A stretch of 64,000 bases of DNA from Pseudomonadota bacterium. GTDB taxonomy: Bacteria; Pseudomonadota; Alphaproteobacteria; Reyranellales; Reyranellaceae. This document shows, one piece after another, positions 59,742-64,000 of this stretch. The position numbers and the translations under genes are program-made. Under the pieces are notes generated by a model that worked only from the letters and a program-made list of their open reading frames with translations, had not been told where the DNA came from and made no database searches. Every line of letters starts with the position of its first letter. Within the stretch, counting starts at the first letter, position 1. The stretch is taken from assembly GCA_018242505.1 (NCBI GenBank), contig JAFEBU010000045.1:41536-105535 (forward strand). Reading direction: 5' to 3'.

Positions 59742-60305
59742 GTGTCAGACGATACCTCCGCCATATCAGGCGTCGCCGGGCGCTATGCCAGTGCCCTTTT
59801 CGATCTGGCCGACAATGCCCGCGCGCTCGACCAGGTCGCGCAGGATCTCACCACCCTGCGGAGACTGGTCGGCGAAAGCACGGATCTGGCCCGCCTGATC
59901 GCAAGCCCGATCATCGGCCGCGCGGTCCAGGGCAAAGCCCTGCTGGCGGTCCTCGATGCGGCTGGCATCCAGGGACTCACGCGCAATTTCGTCGGCACCG
60001 TTGCCGCCAACGGTCGCGCCCGCGAGCTGCCGATGATGGCCGCAGCCTTCCTTGCCGAGTTGGCGCGCCGCCGTGGCGAGACCACGGCCACCGTGACCTC
60101 GGCGGTGCCGCTGTCGGCCGCCCAGCTCCAGCAGCTCACCGATACGCTGCGCGGCGTTCTGGGCGGCGCCAAGGTTTCCATCGATGCACAGGTCAATCCC
60201 GACATTCTCGGCGGTCTTGTCGTGAAGGTCGGCTCGCGCCTGTTCGATTCGTCCATCCGCAGCAAGCTGCAGCGCCTGCAGCTTGCCATGAAGGGAGTTG
60301 CCTAA
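59742..60305 (+). CDS. atpH: F-type ATP synthase subunit delta
   Basis: A 187-residue delta (OSCP-like) subunit that links F1 to the b stalk. The N-terminal SGVAGRYASALFDLADNA and the C-terminal INPDILGGLVVKVGSRLFDSS-like region are signatures (NPDILGG, DSSIRSKL). The start is GTG at 59742 with GGGGAGAGG about 8 bases upstream. It is the first gene of the F1 operon; atpA begins directly after its stop. The 184-base gap after priA should contain the promoter, but I see no convincing boxes. Confidence 0.95.
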   Translation: MSDDTSAISGVAGRYASALFDLADNARALDQVAQDLTTLRRLVGESTDLARLIASPIIGRAVQGKALLAVLDAAGIQGLTRNFVGTVAANGRARELPMMAAAFLAELARRRGETTATVTSAVPLSAAQLQQLTDTLRGVLGGAKVSIDAQVNPDILGGLVVKVGSRLFDSSIRSKLQRLQLAMKGVA

Positions 60306-61832
<1,527 letters not shown>

Positions 61833-61838
61833 GCCCCG

Positions 61839-62720
61839 ATGCCCAGTCTCAAGAGCTACCGGCTCAGGATCCGAAGCGTCCAGTCGACGCAGAAGATCAC
61901 CAAGGCCATGAAGATGGTGGCGGCGGCCAAGCTGCGCCGCGCCCAGGAGCAGGCCATGGCGGCCCGGCCCTATGCCGAGGCCATGGACAAGGTCATGGCG
62001 ACGCTCGCATCGAGCTTCAAGGGCGGCACCGGGCCGAAGCTCCTGTCGGGCACCGGCTCCGACAAGGTCCAGCTGCTGATCGTCGCCACGGCCGACCGCG
62101 GCCTGTGCGGCGCGTTCAACAGCTCGATCGTGCGTGAGGCGCGACGGACCATCCGAACCCTGCAGGCCGAAGGCAAGACCGTCAAGGTGCTGGCGGTCGG
62201 CCGCAAGGCGCGTGACCAGCTGCGTCGCGACTACGGCAGCCTGATCGTCGACACCATCACCGATCTCGGCCGGCCGCGCGTCTCGTTCGCCGACGCCCAG
62301 AAGGTGGCAAACCGCGTCACGGAGCTGTTCGACAAGGGCGAGTTCGACGTCGCCACGGTGGTCTTCAACCGGTTCAAGTCGGCGATGACGCAGATCGTCA
62401 CCGTCCAGCAGCTCATCCCGCCGCCGGCGCCGGAAGCTTCGGCAGCGCCTGCCACGTCGGGCGGTGCGGTCTACGAATTCGAGCCCGACGAGGGCGAGAT
62501 CCTGGCCGACCTGCTGCCGCGCAACCTCACCGTCCAGATCTTCCGGGCGCTCCTGGAGAATGCGGCAAGCTTCTTCGGCTCGCAGATGACGGCAATGGAC
62601 AATGCCTCGCGCAACGCCGGCGAGGTGATCAAGAAGCTGACTCTGCAGATGAATCGCTCGCGCCAGGCGTCGATCACCAAGGAACTCATCGAGATCATTT
62701 CCGGCGCCGAGGCCGTCTAG
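61839..62720 (+). CDS. atpG: F-type ATP synthase subunit gamma
   Basis: A 293-residue central rotor shaft. The N-terminal [31 protein letters not shown] helix and the C-terminal [27 protein letters not shown] helix form the coiled coil inside the hexamer. [13 protein letters not shown] is the signature of the Rossmann part. It lies between atpA and atpD, 36 bases before the latter. Confidence 0.97.
   Translation: MPSLKSYRLRIRSVQSTQKITKAMKMVAAAKLRRAQEQAMAARPYAEAMDKVMATLASSFKGGTGPKLLSGTGSDKVQLLIVATADRGLCGAFNSSIVREARRTIRTLQAEGKTVKVLAVGRKARDQLRRDYGSLIVDTITDLGRPRVSFADAQKVANRVTELFDKGEFDVATVVFNRFKSAMTQIVTVQQLIPPPAPEASAAPATSGGAVYEFEPDEGEILADLLPRNLTVQIFRALLENAASFFGSQMTAMDNASRNAGEVIKKLTLQMNRSRQASITKELIEIISGAEAV

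Positions 62721-64000
<1,280 letters not shown>

Overview
The window is chromosomal DNA of a GC-rich alphaproteobacterium. The supporting signs are a CcrM-type GANTC methyltransferase, a GTTC-N7-GTTC SOS box, a b/b' ATP synthase whose Fo and F1 genes lie in separate operons, the ispH-thrB-rnhA operon, a choline-kinase-like ThrB, and the mdh-sucCDAB-lpd TCA block. A Rhodospirillales- or Reyranella-like member is my inference; no rRNA or other strong marker is present to fix the genus. Genes are tightly packed, many with 1-4 base stop/start overlaps. I see no prophage, insertion sequence, CRISPR array, tRNA or rRNA.

Layout. 1-6.6 kb: the edge of a glycosyltransferase gene, a hydrolase, an SDR protein, secreted TPR and hypothetical proteins, the ispH-thrB-rnhA operon, a CDGSH protein and a lipoprotein. 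6.6-11 kb: a TRAP transporter (fused DctQM plus DctP) divergent from an Fe-S oxidoreductase subunit. 11-16.9 kb: a tandem glycine riboswitch, gcvT-gcvH-gcvPA-gcvPB and a luciferase-like oxidoreductase. 17-19.7 kb: Fo ATP synthase genes on the minus strand, with a recognisable promoter and terminator. 19.7-25.7 kb: a sulfur/cupin neighbourhood (a thiol-dioxygenase-like cupin fused to four rhodanese domains, a lytic transglycosylase, a second thiol dioxygenase, a third cupin) and moaB. 25.7-38.3 kb: genome maintenance (SOS-box radical SAM gene, nucleotidyltransferase, rnhB, ccrM, mutY, a DciA-DsbA fusion ORF, dsbA, smc), then dapE and a membrane protein. 38.2-43.5 kb: truA, fmt, zapE, two hydrolases and a SnoaL-like protein. 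43.6-52.6 kb: mdh, sucC, sucD, sucA, sucB, lpdA. 52.7-59.6 kb: a small membrane protein, an ECF sigma/anti-sigma pair with a secreted repeat protein, xerC, a DUF484 gene, fsa and priA. 59.7-64 kb: F1 genes atpH-A-G-D, with atpD cut by the window end.

How the genes work together. Glycine cleavage is probably switched on by glycine through the riboswitch. The TCA block makes a contiguous malate dehydrogenase, 2-oxoglutarate dehydrogenase and succinyl-CoA synthetase unit, and the two atp loci together make the F-type ATP synthase. The DNA-maintenance cluster has signs of cell-cycle (GANTC) and SOS control. The least ordinary items are the cupin-rhodanese array protein, the DciA-DsbA fusion ORF, and the palindromic GANTC promoter of ccrM.
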